Source: Lucinisca nassula
Taxonomy: Eukaryota; Mollusca; Bivalvia; Lucinida; Lucinidae
Reading direction: 5' to 3'
NCBI GenBank assembly: GCA_963580285.1
Contig: OY757010.1
Coordinates: forward strand, 153,408,714 to 153,472,713
DNA: 64,000 bases
The position numbers and the translations under genes are program-made. Of the stretch, positions 41,380-51,756 are shown piece by piece. The notes below the pieces were generated by a model. That model had not been told where the DNA came from and ran no database searches. It saw only the letters and a program-made list of their open reading frames with translations. How positions within the stretch are numbered: the first letter of the stretch is position 1; every line of letters starts with the position of its first letter.

Positions 41380-41677
41380 TGTTTGTTTGATTTGAGGTTT
41401 AACGTCCCCGTCAACACTAAAATTCTTTTTGGAGACGTTGCTCCCAATTTTGTGGGACTTTTACCCGCTATTGAGATGAAATGACATCTCAAGCCCTGCC
41501 GCCCAATGAAACCAATAGAGTTTATATGCATGGACGGGTCCGACTCGCACCGCTTTGCCTGGGCAGGCTTAGATCCTCTAAGCGGTTTACCAGTACTCAT
41601 GTGCGGGCCGGTTTCAGCTCTGCGTGGAAGCATCATGCAGCCCATCTATTTATTCAAGCCCCGATGGCCGGGAGCCG
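41380..41677 (-). mobile_element. SINE-1, full length, 12-bp target duplication
   Basis: TGACATGTCGTT at 41368-41379 and TGACGTGTCGTT at 41678-41689 differ by one base. The element reads TGTTTGTTTGATTTGAGG to CCCGATGGCCGGGAGCCG. A second GTCGTTAAACCCCAACT follows outside it. Confidence 0.9.
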
Positions 41678-41884
41678 TGACGTGTCGTTAAACCCCAACT
41701 GTCGTTAAACCCCAACTCAATCAATCAGTCAATCCAATCCATGTATGTATACAAACATATAATGACAGTAAGCTTTGCAATGTTTCTAAACGATACAGTG
41801 CGTGTATGTGTGTGGGTGGGTGTTTGTTTGTTTGACATATAAATACACAGAGAGACAGAAACGAAGGGAGACAAACAGCCGGTG

Positions 41885-41887
<3 letters not shown>

Positions 41888-41914
<27 letters not shown>
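41888..41914 (+). repeat. (GA)n microsatellite
   Basis: About 13 GA repeats within an otherwise unrecognised stretch of 41700-42680 that lies inside the Harbinger element. Confidence 0.9.
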
Positions 41915-41919
<5 letters not shown>

Positions 41920-42679
41920 GGTCTAGTGGGGAAAAAGTAAGTAAATTGTCTGGAAAATCTGAAAATGTGACGGAGAATGCAACCGGTGCAACACAGGACG
42001 TCATTTTTCAGACCCCCACCCCCCCACTCCCCCCCCCCAAAAAAAAAAACAAAAAACAAAAAAAACACATACACAAAAAACAACAACAAACAAATAAATA
42101 AATAAAATGTACTGAGTACTTTTCTTATAATGATAACGTTTAAAGAGTAGGCCCCCCTACCCAATGTCTACGTTATAGAACATAGTTTCTAAATGCCTTC
42201 TAATGTCCACTTTACTGTCACTGACCATGTTCAAAATCAGGTACCGGTTATTTGTAGCAACGCTGGTTTTCTCTCTGTGACGTCAGAGCGCTGTGTAAAA
42301 TGTAAAATCTGGACTGGGCTCGTGTGAGTGGATGCGAGTGTTTGAGTTTTAGCAGATAGTTGATACACGGGACAAGTTAATGCAGTCGTAATAAATAGAC
42401 AATGAATTCATGAATGACATCAGCAATTGCGAATGCAACAAGTCCTTGATATCCGCCATCTTCCACGGAAAACTTTGGTCAACAAATAAAATTTTGTTGG
42501 AAATAAGTACGATATTGACACCTGTATGTACATTTTGGCTATTTGGTTATTTTTCATTTAGCGCTCATTTTTTCCGATTCTTCGCGATTCAGTTATGCAT
42601 ATAGGTAGGGAAATCTTTGATCTTCAAAATCATATGCTGTTCTGAAATAAATTTTTGTGTAATAGTTGTCTACCTTCCT

Positions 42680-43009
42680 GAGGCTGCACGTTGCTTCCAC
42701 GCAGAGCTAAATCCGACCCACACACGAGTACTGGTAAACCGCTTAGAGGATCTAAATATGTTCTATAAAAGGGTTATCCTTTGGAAGCAAGGAATACACC
42801 AGAGAACTAGAAAAACTAAGCCTGCCAAGGCAAAGCGGTGTGAGTGTCGGACCGTCCATGCTTACAAACCCTATTGATTTCATTGGGCGACAGGGCTTGA
42901 GATGTCATTTCATCTCAATGTCGGGTAAAAGTCCCACAAAATTGGAAGCAACGTCTCCAAAATGACCTTTACAGTGTTGACGGGGACGTTAAACCTCAAA
43001 TCAAACAAA
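42680..43009 (+). mobile_element. SINE-1 interrupted by an HH-2 tail fragment
   Basis: The head ends at CCGCTTAGAGGATCTAA. 42754-42805 is an inverted HH-2 3' fragment (GGTTATCCTTTGGAAGCAAGG). The SINE resumes at CTAAGCCTGCCAAGGC and continues to CAAATCAAACAAAC. CTAA is present on both sides of the insert. Confidence 0.85.
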
Positions 43010-43198
43010 CTATCTAGCTGAATATCACGTGAGGTATGGTTGGAACAGCAAAGGGGAAAGTTGATCCAACCCCGTTCTGGATTTAGACATTGTAGATAAA
43101 GTGTCCGCCAGTCTTTAAAGTCCACCTTGTCATTTTGGTATCCATATTTTATCTTACATCCGACTTTTTGGCGAGCTATGGATAGCTAAGGACGGAAG

Positions 43199-43411
43199 AC
43201 TCCGCTTAGAAGGACTAAGCCTGCCCTGGCAAAGTTATATGAGTGGGACCTTCCAATGCATATAAGCCTTTTGGGTTCATTGGATGGCAGGGATTGAGAT
43301 GTCATTTTATCTCAATATCGGGTAAAAGTCTCACAAAGTTGGAAACGGCGTCTCAAAAATGGCCTAAATATGTTGACTGCCAAGTTAAACCCCACTTCAA
43401 ACAAAAACAAA
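43199..43411 (+). mobile_element. 5'-truncated, diverged SINE-1
   Basis: TCCGCTTAGAAGGACTAAGC, then GTCATTTTATCTCAATATCG, ending AACCCCACTTCAAAC and AAAAACAAA. Confidence 0.82.
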
Positions 43412-43480
43412 ATATGTACTGTATGCGACTTACATGCTGCCCAATCATTGTTTCGCCCCCCCCCCCCCCCCCCCCCCCCC

Positions 43481-43749
43481 GCCCATTGGAGCTTGGAGAA
43501 ATAGATTGGGCTGCATGATTATTCCACGAAGAATTGAAACTGATAAACCGCTTAGGAGAACGAAGCCTGCTCAAGCAAAGCGGTGTGAGTCCAGTTCATA
43601 TACGCCTTTCAGTTATATTGTGCGACAGGGCTTGAAGATGTTATTTCATCTCAGTGTCGGGTAAAAGTCCCACGAAATTGGAAGCAACGTCTCCAAAATG
43701 ACCTAAATAGTGTTGACGGGGGCGTTAAAACGCAATTCAAGCACAAATA
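43481..43749 (+). mobile_element. SINE-1 with long C run at head
   Basis: A ~25-base C run (43456-43480) leads into GCCCATTGGAGCTTGGAG. The tail ends in GGGGGCGTTAAAACGCAATTC. Confidence 0.85.
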
Positions 43750-43979
43750 GGCCTAATCATTGGAGAAATAAAAACGTTTATCATTATAGTAGATCTATTA
43801 CAGCTAATGATGAATCTATGCCCTGGAGCCCTTTGAAGGAGGGACACGCGTCAAACAAGGCGATGACCCTTTCAGAAGTTGGGCTCATTGGCTTTTGGGA
43901 GGACCTCCCCGAGTTTGCCCCCGATGAAATTCTGTATCAGCATTCTCCTTCGCTTTCTGGTGAATATTGGACTATTTAT

Positions 43980-44176
43980 TTATTTTTTACATCTACACAA
44001 GCCTATGGCGATAACTTCAGTTGTAATCTCCTCCCACAACTTCTGATATTTTGCCTCCGGAACACTGTTCTTCAGCTTAGATTGAATTAATTCTTTGTGT
44101 TTCTCAACCTGCTCCATAAACATCTGAAATTTCTGCTCTTACTTCTCTGAGTCGTGGGTTGAGAGGGAATTGACAT
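43980..44176 (-). pseudogene. Myb/SANT-like ORF of Harbinger element
   Basis: The accessory DNA-binding protein of Harbinger elements helps the transposase reach DNA. Minus strand: ATG at 44176, MSIPSQPTTQRSKSRNF, then a frame break, then FMEQVEKHKELIQSKL and KYQKLWEEITTEVIAIGL, stop at 43980. Spacing of the Trp and the E/K-rich helices fits the Myb/SANT-like trihelix start. The C-terminal half is lost. Confidence 0.7.
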
Positions 44177-44463
44177 CTCGACACCTTTTTTATTTATGTT
44201 AACGTTTTTTACAGACGACCGGTAAAACGTGTTCTTTGGTTTACCGAAATGCTTTATGGGTGACTGGTTACGTTAAAACATGACGCAAACGCCACGTTAG
44301 TGGCGAACTTGTCATTAGTGCGTCATTAACTAAAAATGACTTAATGAACCGTTCGTACAATCGGATATAATGCCATCTTTAACTAATAACGCATTAAGAT
44401 TTTAATGACAGATTACCAGCTTATTTGTCATTATGTTAATGATAGCTTGATACAACCGGGTCC

Positions 44464-44884
44464 TGGTTAACAGACAATGTGGCCAGCCATTGTTGTAAAA
44501 TAAAACTATATCCGGACTAGACTCCAGATCCTGTCTTCCCACTTCACTCTGAATCGTTCTTTGATATGTTCTTCCGTGGTATGGTAGCAGGCGATAAACA
44601 TAGTTTGCTCTGTCTTGGGGATTTCTTCAACAAGTAGATGGAACCAATGAGCTTTCTAGTAACTTCAATTTATTCGTTAAGCTTTTTTTTAACTTCCACT
44701 TATTCAGTTTATGACATACTCCGACTTTATTAGACCGTTCATGGAGCGTCATCAGCTGACCAACATCAAAGTGTCTCATCTGAGCCCTTCTGCTGTGAGC
44801 ATAATAATATCTCTTCTGGTAGTTGGCTGTTTTCTTGAGATCGTCTCTCACCAAATCATGAGCCTCAGCATACTAATCTTAAAT
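44464..44884. other. no recognised gene
   Basis: Flank of the Harbinger element. A 75-codon minus-strand frame at 44627-44854 (KRYYYAHSRRAQMRHFDVGQ) looks like a decayed Gypsy integrase tail but is too short to call. Confidence 0.35.
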
Positions 44885-45140
44885 GTGTTCTAGATAAGGG
44901 TTATCCTTTGGAAGCAAGGAATTCACTACCGAACTGAAAAGTATAGATTGTACATGTTTTCTGGGCCAGACTAAATATTTGCGGCCAATTAGGCCTCATC
45001 AGTGACCTTCAAATATTTTTAGAATTCCACAATAGACTCACTTACCCCAAAGGACAAGAAAATAAACTACATTATGATGAAGGGCAGGGAGACTGTTTAC
45101 GGCCGCCACACATTCACTTAACATCAGTTGCAGTGACGTT
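44885..45140 (-). mobile_element. HH-2 element, inverted copy
   Basis: Minus strand: hammerhead-like part at the start, then TTCCTTGCTTCCAAAGGATA and CCCTTATCTAGAAC. The flank 45030-45130 resembles the HH-1 body (ACTTTCGGTCC-type and CAGCCGTAAA-type blocks), hinting that HH-1 and HH-2 are related. Confidence 0.7.
44964..45007 (-). ncRNA. hammerhead-like ribozyme, HH-2 family, second core box changed
   Basis: Stem I GGTCA/TGGCC, first core CTGATGA intact, stem II GGCC/GGCC with TAATT loop, but GCAA replaces GAAA and stem III is weak. Confidence 0.7.
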
Positions 45141-45149
45141 TAATATGTT

Positions 45150-45255
45150 CTAAAAAGGATTATCCTTTGGAAGCAAGGAATTCACCACAGAACTAAAAGT
45201 ATGGCATGTACACGTTAGCTAGATGCGGACAATTAGGCCTCGTCACTGACCCGCA
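45150..45255 (-). mobile_element. HH-2 element, decayed copy
   Basis: GGATTATCCTTTGGAAGCAAGG at one end. The hammerhead region (45212-45254) reads GTGACGA and GCAT in place of the core boxes, so it is a relic. Confidence 0.68.
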
Positions 45256-45440
45256 AATAATTTCAAAAATATTTCAATTCTTGAAAGGAAGCCACCAGTA
45301 TCTGTATCACCGCGATCATCAGGTTTATTGATAATAGCTTGCAGTTGCAGTTCAACTTCTCTTCCGAATATCATCATATTTGGAGTACTTCCAGTGCTGG
45401 AGTTCACAGATGCATGGTATGTCCTCATAACTCGCTGAAG

Positions 45441-45600
45441 AGCCGGCTTTGGTAGCTGTCGGATGCATGTCAGACTAGTGATCAGGAGCCCGCGGGTTCG
45501 ATACCTGTCGGGGCGGCAATATTCTTTCGTGATTTAAGAAGGGCAGTTGTCAGTTTCTGGCGAAAGAATGTGTACTATACTGGTTCACCGCTTAGGTATA
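45441..45600 (+). mobile_element. SINE-2, head part
   Basis: GCTTTGGTAGCTGTCGGATG, GCGGGTTCGATACCTG, then AGTTTCTGGCGAAAGAATG. Interrupted by PLE-B and resumed at 45979. Confidence 0.83.
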
Positions 45601-45605
45601 AATAA

Positions 45606-45978
45606 TAGAAGTAAAGGTAATGATCAGGAATCGATACAATTAACCCACAGCTCCCATCAGAGACACCAAAGGGAAAGAAACACAATCATGAATCAACTAG
45701 ACCCTAATGGAAACATCAATAGCGTAAAGCCAAAAGAACAGTTACTTTCCCACGAAATGGCCAATTGGCTATTCAAAACAAAATAATATAAGCGACACAA
45801 ACGCCCAAAGACAAACAAAAATGAAACCACGACAGAAGAACCGCCTAGGAACGGTCAGTGAAACGAATTCCACTGGGGGGTCGGGAGGCTGGGGTGGGTT
45901 TTAAATTAAATTTACGTGGCCACAATCCTCGCCCTTACTTCCGTCGCGATTTAGACAAATAATTTGTTCAGTCCGCAT
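45606..45978 (-). mobile_element. PLE-B 3' end inserted in SINE-2
   Basis: AGAAGTAAAGGTAATGATCAGG to TTTGTTCAGTCCGCAT. Breaks the SINE-2 between its head and tail. Confidence 0.88.
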
Positions 45979-46056
45979 GCCTGCCGAGGAAAAGTGTGGA
46001 TAGGTAAACTGACCGGCTTAAAATGACCTAAATAGTGTTGACTGGGCCGTTAAACG
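45979..46056 (+). mobile_element. SINE-2, tail part
   Basis: GCCTGCCGAGGAAAAGTG, GGTAAACTGACCGGC and GTGTTGACTGGGCCGTTAAAC continue the copy at 45441. Confidence 0.83.
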
Positions 46057-46058
46057 TA

Positions 46059-46200
46059 AGGCTGTTCTAACGAGTACCCACAATCTATGTCTTGGAGCAA
46101 AAATAAGAAAAATAATGTATATACCCCCGTAAACCCCTGTTTTCTCTGTATTAAGTACAGGGGAGTCTTCATTTCACGGACTTGTTCACGTGATGCATAT
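46059..46200 (+). mobile_element. MITE-3 right arm
   Basis: GCTGTTCTAACGAGTACCC, TATGTCTTGGAGCAAAAATAAG, CTTCATTTCACGGACTTG and TTCACGTGATG. Confidence 0.78.
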
Positions 46201-47440
46201 TCACATGAATGGGATTGGATTCTCCCATAAAATTTACAAACTATTTCAAATGGTACAGTGGTTATTATGAAACTTTTTATATAGAAATTGTGAAGGTAAC
46301 ATATTGTTTTGTTCGGAGGCCATGAACACAGTTGAGTCATGGTAGTTCGGGATTTCCAAAAGTTTGCACGGTTTCTATGGGCTAGACGAGTTGCTACACT
46401 ACGCAAGAAGCATCGCTTTAGCCGAATCGATGAGTATCAGCAATGGTAGTTAATATTCCAATTATGATGGGTTCGTTTGTCTGTACATAATAAATTGTGT
46501 ATCCGTGTAATAGTATATCTAAGGTTAAGATAAGTTCAAAGTTCAAATTTGTAATAAGGTTGTGTCGTTCTCTTTCTACATTCAAAGAAAAAGATTTAGA
46601 CTTTTTCTATGTTTGCACTGCATGTACATGTAGGTTATTGTACTATATTGACACTATGCAGTGCTAAAGATAAATTGCTACAATTATGGCGAATTCTCGT
46701 TAGCACAATGTTGGATTTTCTTTCTCCGGTAGCTAAATACTCACTTGCTTTATCGGTTTGAGTTTACAATTTATATTTAAACTCTGGCACTGTTGCGGAA
46801 TAGCGGATTATCATATCAAAAACTACATCATTTCAAAACGTTTTGTTGATGGGGAAAAGACTCTTTCTGTATCTCTTAGAGGACTGGCATTCATGATGTG
46901 AGTAAATGTGGGAATACCATATTAGAAAACATCCTTATCAAAAGTATTGCTGAATATGCGAAATAATGAGGGTCGTTCAAAAAGTTTCGGATAGCAATTA
47001 CGTATTAATAGGTTATCGTGGAAGAAAGTGTATACACCTGCATAACTTAATTACAGTTCAATTTCTACCTTAAACTGAGCTAACAAATATATGCCTGCCT
47101 GCCTACCTGCTTATAACTATTCCAACATACCAATGCATCTGCAGACTTACCAACTATTCTGCCCTCCACATTCCTATCTACCCAACCGCCTACCTACTAC
47201 TACATATTTTCATGAATCCAGCAAGTCTCGCTCAGAATTATAAAAAAAACTTGTGCACTCGACATATTGCATTTCTGTGTTTTCGGCCTTGCATCCAAAA
47301 TATTGCGTTTCCATATAACTTACGTTTCCATATAACTTGTTTATATTCACCACAGCTGGTGTTAAGATAATGTTTGGCGCCTGTTAATTCTCCCTGCCCT
47401 TCATTATAGTGTTGATTATATTTTCTAGATTTGGGATTAT
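46201..47440. other. no recognised gene
   Basis: AT-rich. GGGTCGTTCAAAAAGTTTCGG at about 46970 resembles an inverted-repeat end of some mariner elements, but no partner was found. Confidence 0.35.
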
Positions 47441-47447
47441 TGATTCC

Positions 47448-47765
47448 ACGGACCTCCGCCCATTGGTGGATGGATAAAAGATTGGGTTGCATGATGCTTT
47501 CCCGCAGAGCCGACCGCATATAAGTACTGGTAAACTGCTTAGAAGATCTATGCCTTCATTGGTAAAGTGGTGCGCCGTACCGTCCATACATATAAACACT
47601 ATTGGATTCATTGGGCGGCAGGGCTTGAAATGCCTCATTGGCCGACAGGACCTGAGATGCCATTTCATCTCAATGGCGGGTAAAAGTCCTAAAAAGTTGG
47701 AAGCAACTTCTCCAAAATGGCTTTTATAGTGTTGACGGGGATTTTAAACATTAAATCAAACAGCA
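47448..47765 (+). mobile_element. SINE-1, near full length, diverged
   Basis: CCACGGACCTCCGCCCATTGG to GATTTTAAACATTAAATC. It contains an extra ~25 bp repeat of CATTGGGCGGCAGGGCTTG. Confidence 0.85.
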
Positions 47766-47833
47766 GATCATAGATTCCACTGCGGAAGTTAAAAAATTGT
47801 GATGGTCACTAATGATGCTTAAAAAAAAACTTC

Positions 47834-48268
47834 GTGGCCATCGGGGTCTAACATTTGTTTTCTTTTGTACCATTATTTCAGTTAAATCTTGATGTCGAGT
47901 CCTCACCGTTGTTTCATTCATGTAGTTGTTTGATTTTTGTGTTCTCGGAGATGCTGCACGGATGAGTTAGGAAGCCTTCATGGCGACTGAACAAATTATT
48001 TGTCTAAATCGCGACGGAAGTAAGGACGAGGATTGTAGACTCGTAAAATCGATCAAAGCGCTCCCCCACCCCGTGAAATACTTTTGTTTTGTATATCCAA
48101 TTGACCATTTTGGTGGGAAAGTAACTGCCCTTTTAGCTTTCCGCTTTGATGTTTTCATTTGGGTCTAGTTATTTCATGTTTATGTTTCTTTCAATTTTAT
48201 GTCTCTTATTGGAGGTGTGGGTTAATTGTACCGATTCTTGATCATTGCCTTTACTTCTATTTTGTCCA
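47834..48268 (+). mobile_element. PLE-B 3' end fragment
   Basis: GGCCATCGGGGTCTAAC to GCCTTTACTTCTATTTTG. Inner landmarks TTAATCGCGACGG-type and AGTAACTGCCCTTTTAGC are present. Confidence 0.87.
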
Positions 48269-48286
48269 CTTGAAATCTTTCAATTC

Positions 48287-48330
48287 TGTGCTGTCGTCCT
48301 TGCTTCCAAATGATTACCTTTCAACAGAAC
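48287..48330 (+). mobile_element. HH-2 3' fragment
   Basis: CCTTGCTTCCAAATGATTACC and TTTCAACAGAAC only. Confidence 0.6.
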
Positions 48331-49149
48331 TTTAATTAACCTATCAAAGTCCTTGTCTACCGAGCACTTTGTTTAGGCTACGCACATAGCGACATACCTA
48401 ACCAGTTGTACACGCAAACGCGAGCACAGACACGCGCATACGTATCGCTGTCGGTACCTCTATTTTGTGTATACTATGTATAAAATGTCAATTTCCTAGA
48501 ATAAGCCATTATTCAGTTTCAGAAGACAATATCATAATTGAAAAACCTAGCGCTTTCGCCTTCATCAGAATTTTTTACTCTGCTAGCGGATTTGAATCAC
48601 AGCTCATTATGCGAATGTTCATACTTGCACTACTTTTCAACAATGTGGCTCTGATACGGGTAATGTCAACGTGAATCAGCGAAACTTTGTATGGCAATTT
48701 TATTTTACTAACATGACTGTAACTGAAATCGATTAAGATAATGCAATTTGAAATTCAGTGTTTGCGCTACATTTTTTCAAGGTTGTATCTTGGCACGTAC
48801 TATTTCATTCACCATATTTTATGCAATCAAAAGAAAGGCATCAGTATTTCACCCTAGCTCGAACAAATTTTCATGGTCCCGAAAGTGTTCGAAAGTACTA
48901 GAAATCGGCAGACACATATAAAATAATCCCGCGATTATTCATTTGAAAATAAAAGTGGTTCATAACTTAAATATATACTGAGATGCAGATAATGAAAAGG
49001 AACGAAACAAAATAGAAAAGAGTTTTATTTTGCTATAAGTATGTGGTTAGATTATCTGTGTGTATTTGTTTCATACTTCGGATCCCGAGTTCATACACAA
49101 GATTCGAACCCACAGCAGCTACTAATCGCCCGCATTTGTTACTGCAGTA
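48331..49149. other. no recognised gene
   Basis: AT-rich with no family match. A CTGATGAAGGCGAAAGC string on the minus strand near 48560 is discussed among rejected items. Confidence 0.4.
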
Positions 49150-50286
49150 AAATAGAAGTGAAGGCAATAGTCAGGATTCGACACAATTAACCCATCAGAG
49201 ACACCAAAGGGAAAGAAACACAAACATGAAACAACAAACCCTAATGGCAACATAAAAAACGGAAAGCCAAAAGGACAATTACCAATCGGCTATCCAAAAC
49301 AAAATAATATAAGCGATACCAACATTTAAAGACAAACCATAACAAAAATAAAACACGACAGAAGAACCGCCTTGGAACGGTCAGTGAAACGAATTCCACT
49401 AGGGGACTTAAATCGATTTTACATGACCACGATCTTCGCCCTTACTTTCGTCGCAATTTAGACAAATAATTTGTTCAGTCCGCATGAAGGCCTCCTAACT
49501 CATCAGTGCAGCATCTCCGTGAACACAAAAATCAAACAACCACAGAGATGAAACAACGGTGAGGACTCGACAGCAAGAAACCACTGAAATGCTGGAGCAA
49601 AAGAAAACCAATAGTTAGACTCCGATGGGCCCGATCAGAGACAGAACATAAGGCACCAGCCAACATTACGTAGAATTAGATTCTCTCTTATTCTTAGTAA
49701 GCCTTTACGCTGGAGCCGTCATAGAATCTGAGGCCTGACCCACCGGCATGCAACTGAAGAGGGAAGCAAAATTGTCAACCGCGACCGGGCCAACCACCAC
49801 AAACAACACCGTATAACACCCGTGTTGCTCCCAATCTTCCCAAATCGAAGAACGACCTCACGAAATTGGGCGCCGAAGTCATTGCTTCTGAACCCACACA
49901 CCAAGTCACCATAAAATTCGGGCTGCGACAGACCTTGTTGCAGAAGAGATTTAAGTCCAACATTGAATTTTGAAACCAAATCAGAACGACGTCTATAAAA
50001 TTCCGAAAAGGCTATGCGTAGTTCATGTTACCGATAACCCTGATTAAGAAGTTCAGCAGTTAACACTTTATTACGGGTGTTGAAGCCAGTAACATGACTA
50101 GACACTCTGGTCAATCGAAATAATTGCGAAATATAAGCGCCACAGGAAGCCGCACGAGGAACATCACCATCCAAGAAAAACAAGGAAAATTCACAATCTC
50201 AAAATCAAAATGATCAAATTTTTCATAAATTTTGAAAGAAACAAACCCATCTACAATAAATAGATGCCTCGGTATCAGAAGAGTAT

Positions 50287-50603
50287 TCGCCCTCGCCCAT
50301 AGGGGCTTGAAGAAATATATGGGCTGCATGATGCTTCCACGCAGAGCTGAATCTGGCCACCACACTAGAACTGGTAAAGCGCTTAGAGGATCTAAGCCTG
50401 TCCAGGAACTGCAGTGCGAGGCGGACCGTCCATGCTAATAAACCCTATTGGTTTCATTGGGCGACAGGGCTTGAGATGTAATTTCATCTCAATGTTGGGT
50501 AAAAGTCCCACAAAATTGGAAGCAACGTCTCCAAAATGACCTTTACAGTGTTGACGGGGACGTTAAACCTCAAATCAAACAAACAAACAAACAAACAAAC
50601 AAA
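50287..50603 (+). mobile_element. SINE-1, full length, 13-bp target duplication
   Basis: ATCAGAAGAGTAT occurs at 50274-50286 and 50604-50616. The head is TCGCCCTCGCCCATAGGGG and the tail ends in seven CAAA units. Best reference copy in the window; it splits the PLE-B relic. Confidence 0.96.
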
Positions 50604-51551
50604 ATCAGAAGAGTATGCGTTATTTAGCTGACCTCTTCTTGGGGATGGGGGGGGGGGGAGTAAATCTGATCGATCAAATCGTCGAAATAGGTATTGTCAA
50701 TATTTAATAAATCATCCAAATATCTAGAAGTCGAGCTAAAGGCTTCAATGATTTCAGATTGATTTTCAACAGAAAGGGACATCATGAAGTCTTTCTCATA
50801 ACAAAACAGATCAGTCACAAGGGGTGCACAATTTCTACCCATCGGAATACCCACAAATAACCTAAATAACTAAGTACCAAATTTTATGTAAATATTGTCA
50901 AGAAGAAAGGTGAGAGTCGCACACACCCTCCGACACGACCACAAAGTATAATGTTTATGCTCCTCCGAAGTGAAAAAAGCATTTCTTACATTACATGTAA
51001 GATAGAGGGAATCCCCAATGAAATGTCCATTCAATTAAATCATTAAGTTTTTCTTTTATAAGATCATGAGGAAGTGTAATGTAAAGGGTGGAAAAATCAT
51101 AAGTAGACCGACTTGAAGCACGAAAGCACGAATACGTCTGGATTACAAATTATTAAAACTTCATTAGAATTTTTTATAGACCAAAACAGATTTCTCCCTT
51201 ATCTTTCAAGGTTTTGGTCGCAATATTTAACCACATGTTTTTGATTGCAGTAAAACATGAAGCTAATAATTTGGAGAGTTCAAGCGTACAAGAGCTTGAA
51301 TGTGCAATAAATCGTGCTTTGTTTTGGTCTTCTTTGACGTTTAGATAACCGATATAACGTAGGAAGCTTGTCTTGGCCTTCTGTAACACAGGCAGCAAAC
51401 TTGGTGGCTGAATGACAAATGCGGTCATCAACTAAAGCCCTCTCTACAGCCAAAGGCTGCAGTTCATAGGCCTTAGTACCACTAAGTTCTTGCTGAAGAG
51501 TGTTAACAAAGTGAAACCGTCAAACAATGACCACATTGTTAGTGGTTTTAA

Positions 51552-51756
51552 CCCTTATCATGCTGAATATTCATTTAAGCCACACCCATTTCTGTCTATC
51601 AACCAATCAAATTACGTGATGTAATTTATTGCTACAAATTTATAAAGTGAATGCCAAACAGTGTAGATCCTGATCAGATGGCTTCTTCAGAAGTCATCTG
51701 ATCTGGATCTACACTGTTTGCAAAGATAGGGGTTGTCGTGAACAGCAAGATAAGGG
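51552..51756. mobile_element. piggyBac-type MITE, 205 bp, TTAA duplication
   Basis: TTAA (51548-51551), then CCCTTATC..., ...GATAAGGG, then TTAA (51757-51760). Terminal CCC and TTAA target duplication are the signature of the piggyBac superfamily. The interior has a hairpin: GTAGATCCTGATCAGATGGC against CATCTGATCTGGATCTAC. Breaks PLE-B just after FVLAP. Confidence 0.9.

Larger units (their letters stand above)
40621..44463. mobile_element. PIF/Harbinger-type DNA transposon, 3.84 kb
   Basis: The left end GGACCCGGTTGTATC (about 40622) and right end GATACAACCGGGTCC (about 44448-44462) are perfect inverted repeats. Further matching subterminal blocks (TTGTACGAA, ATTAATGA and AATGACAGATTA types) lie within ~130 bp. 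The element holds a transposase N-terminal exon on plus and a Myb/SANT-like ORF on minus, the two-gene set of Harbinger elements. Four SINE-1 copies have inserted inside. The catalytic part of the transposase is missing. Confidence 0.8.

Noticed and set aside
41721..42164. 147-codon minus-strand frame
   Set aside because: Low-complexity translation of (GA)n and A/C runs.
48545..48580. CTGATGAAGGCGAAAGC on the minus strand, reminiscent of a hammerhead core
   Set aside because: The GAAA box after stem II and pairing stems I and III are missing.
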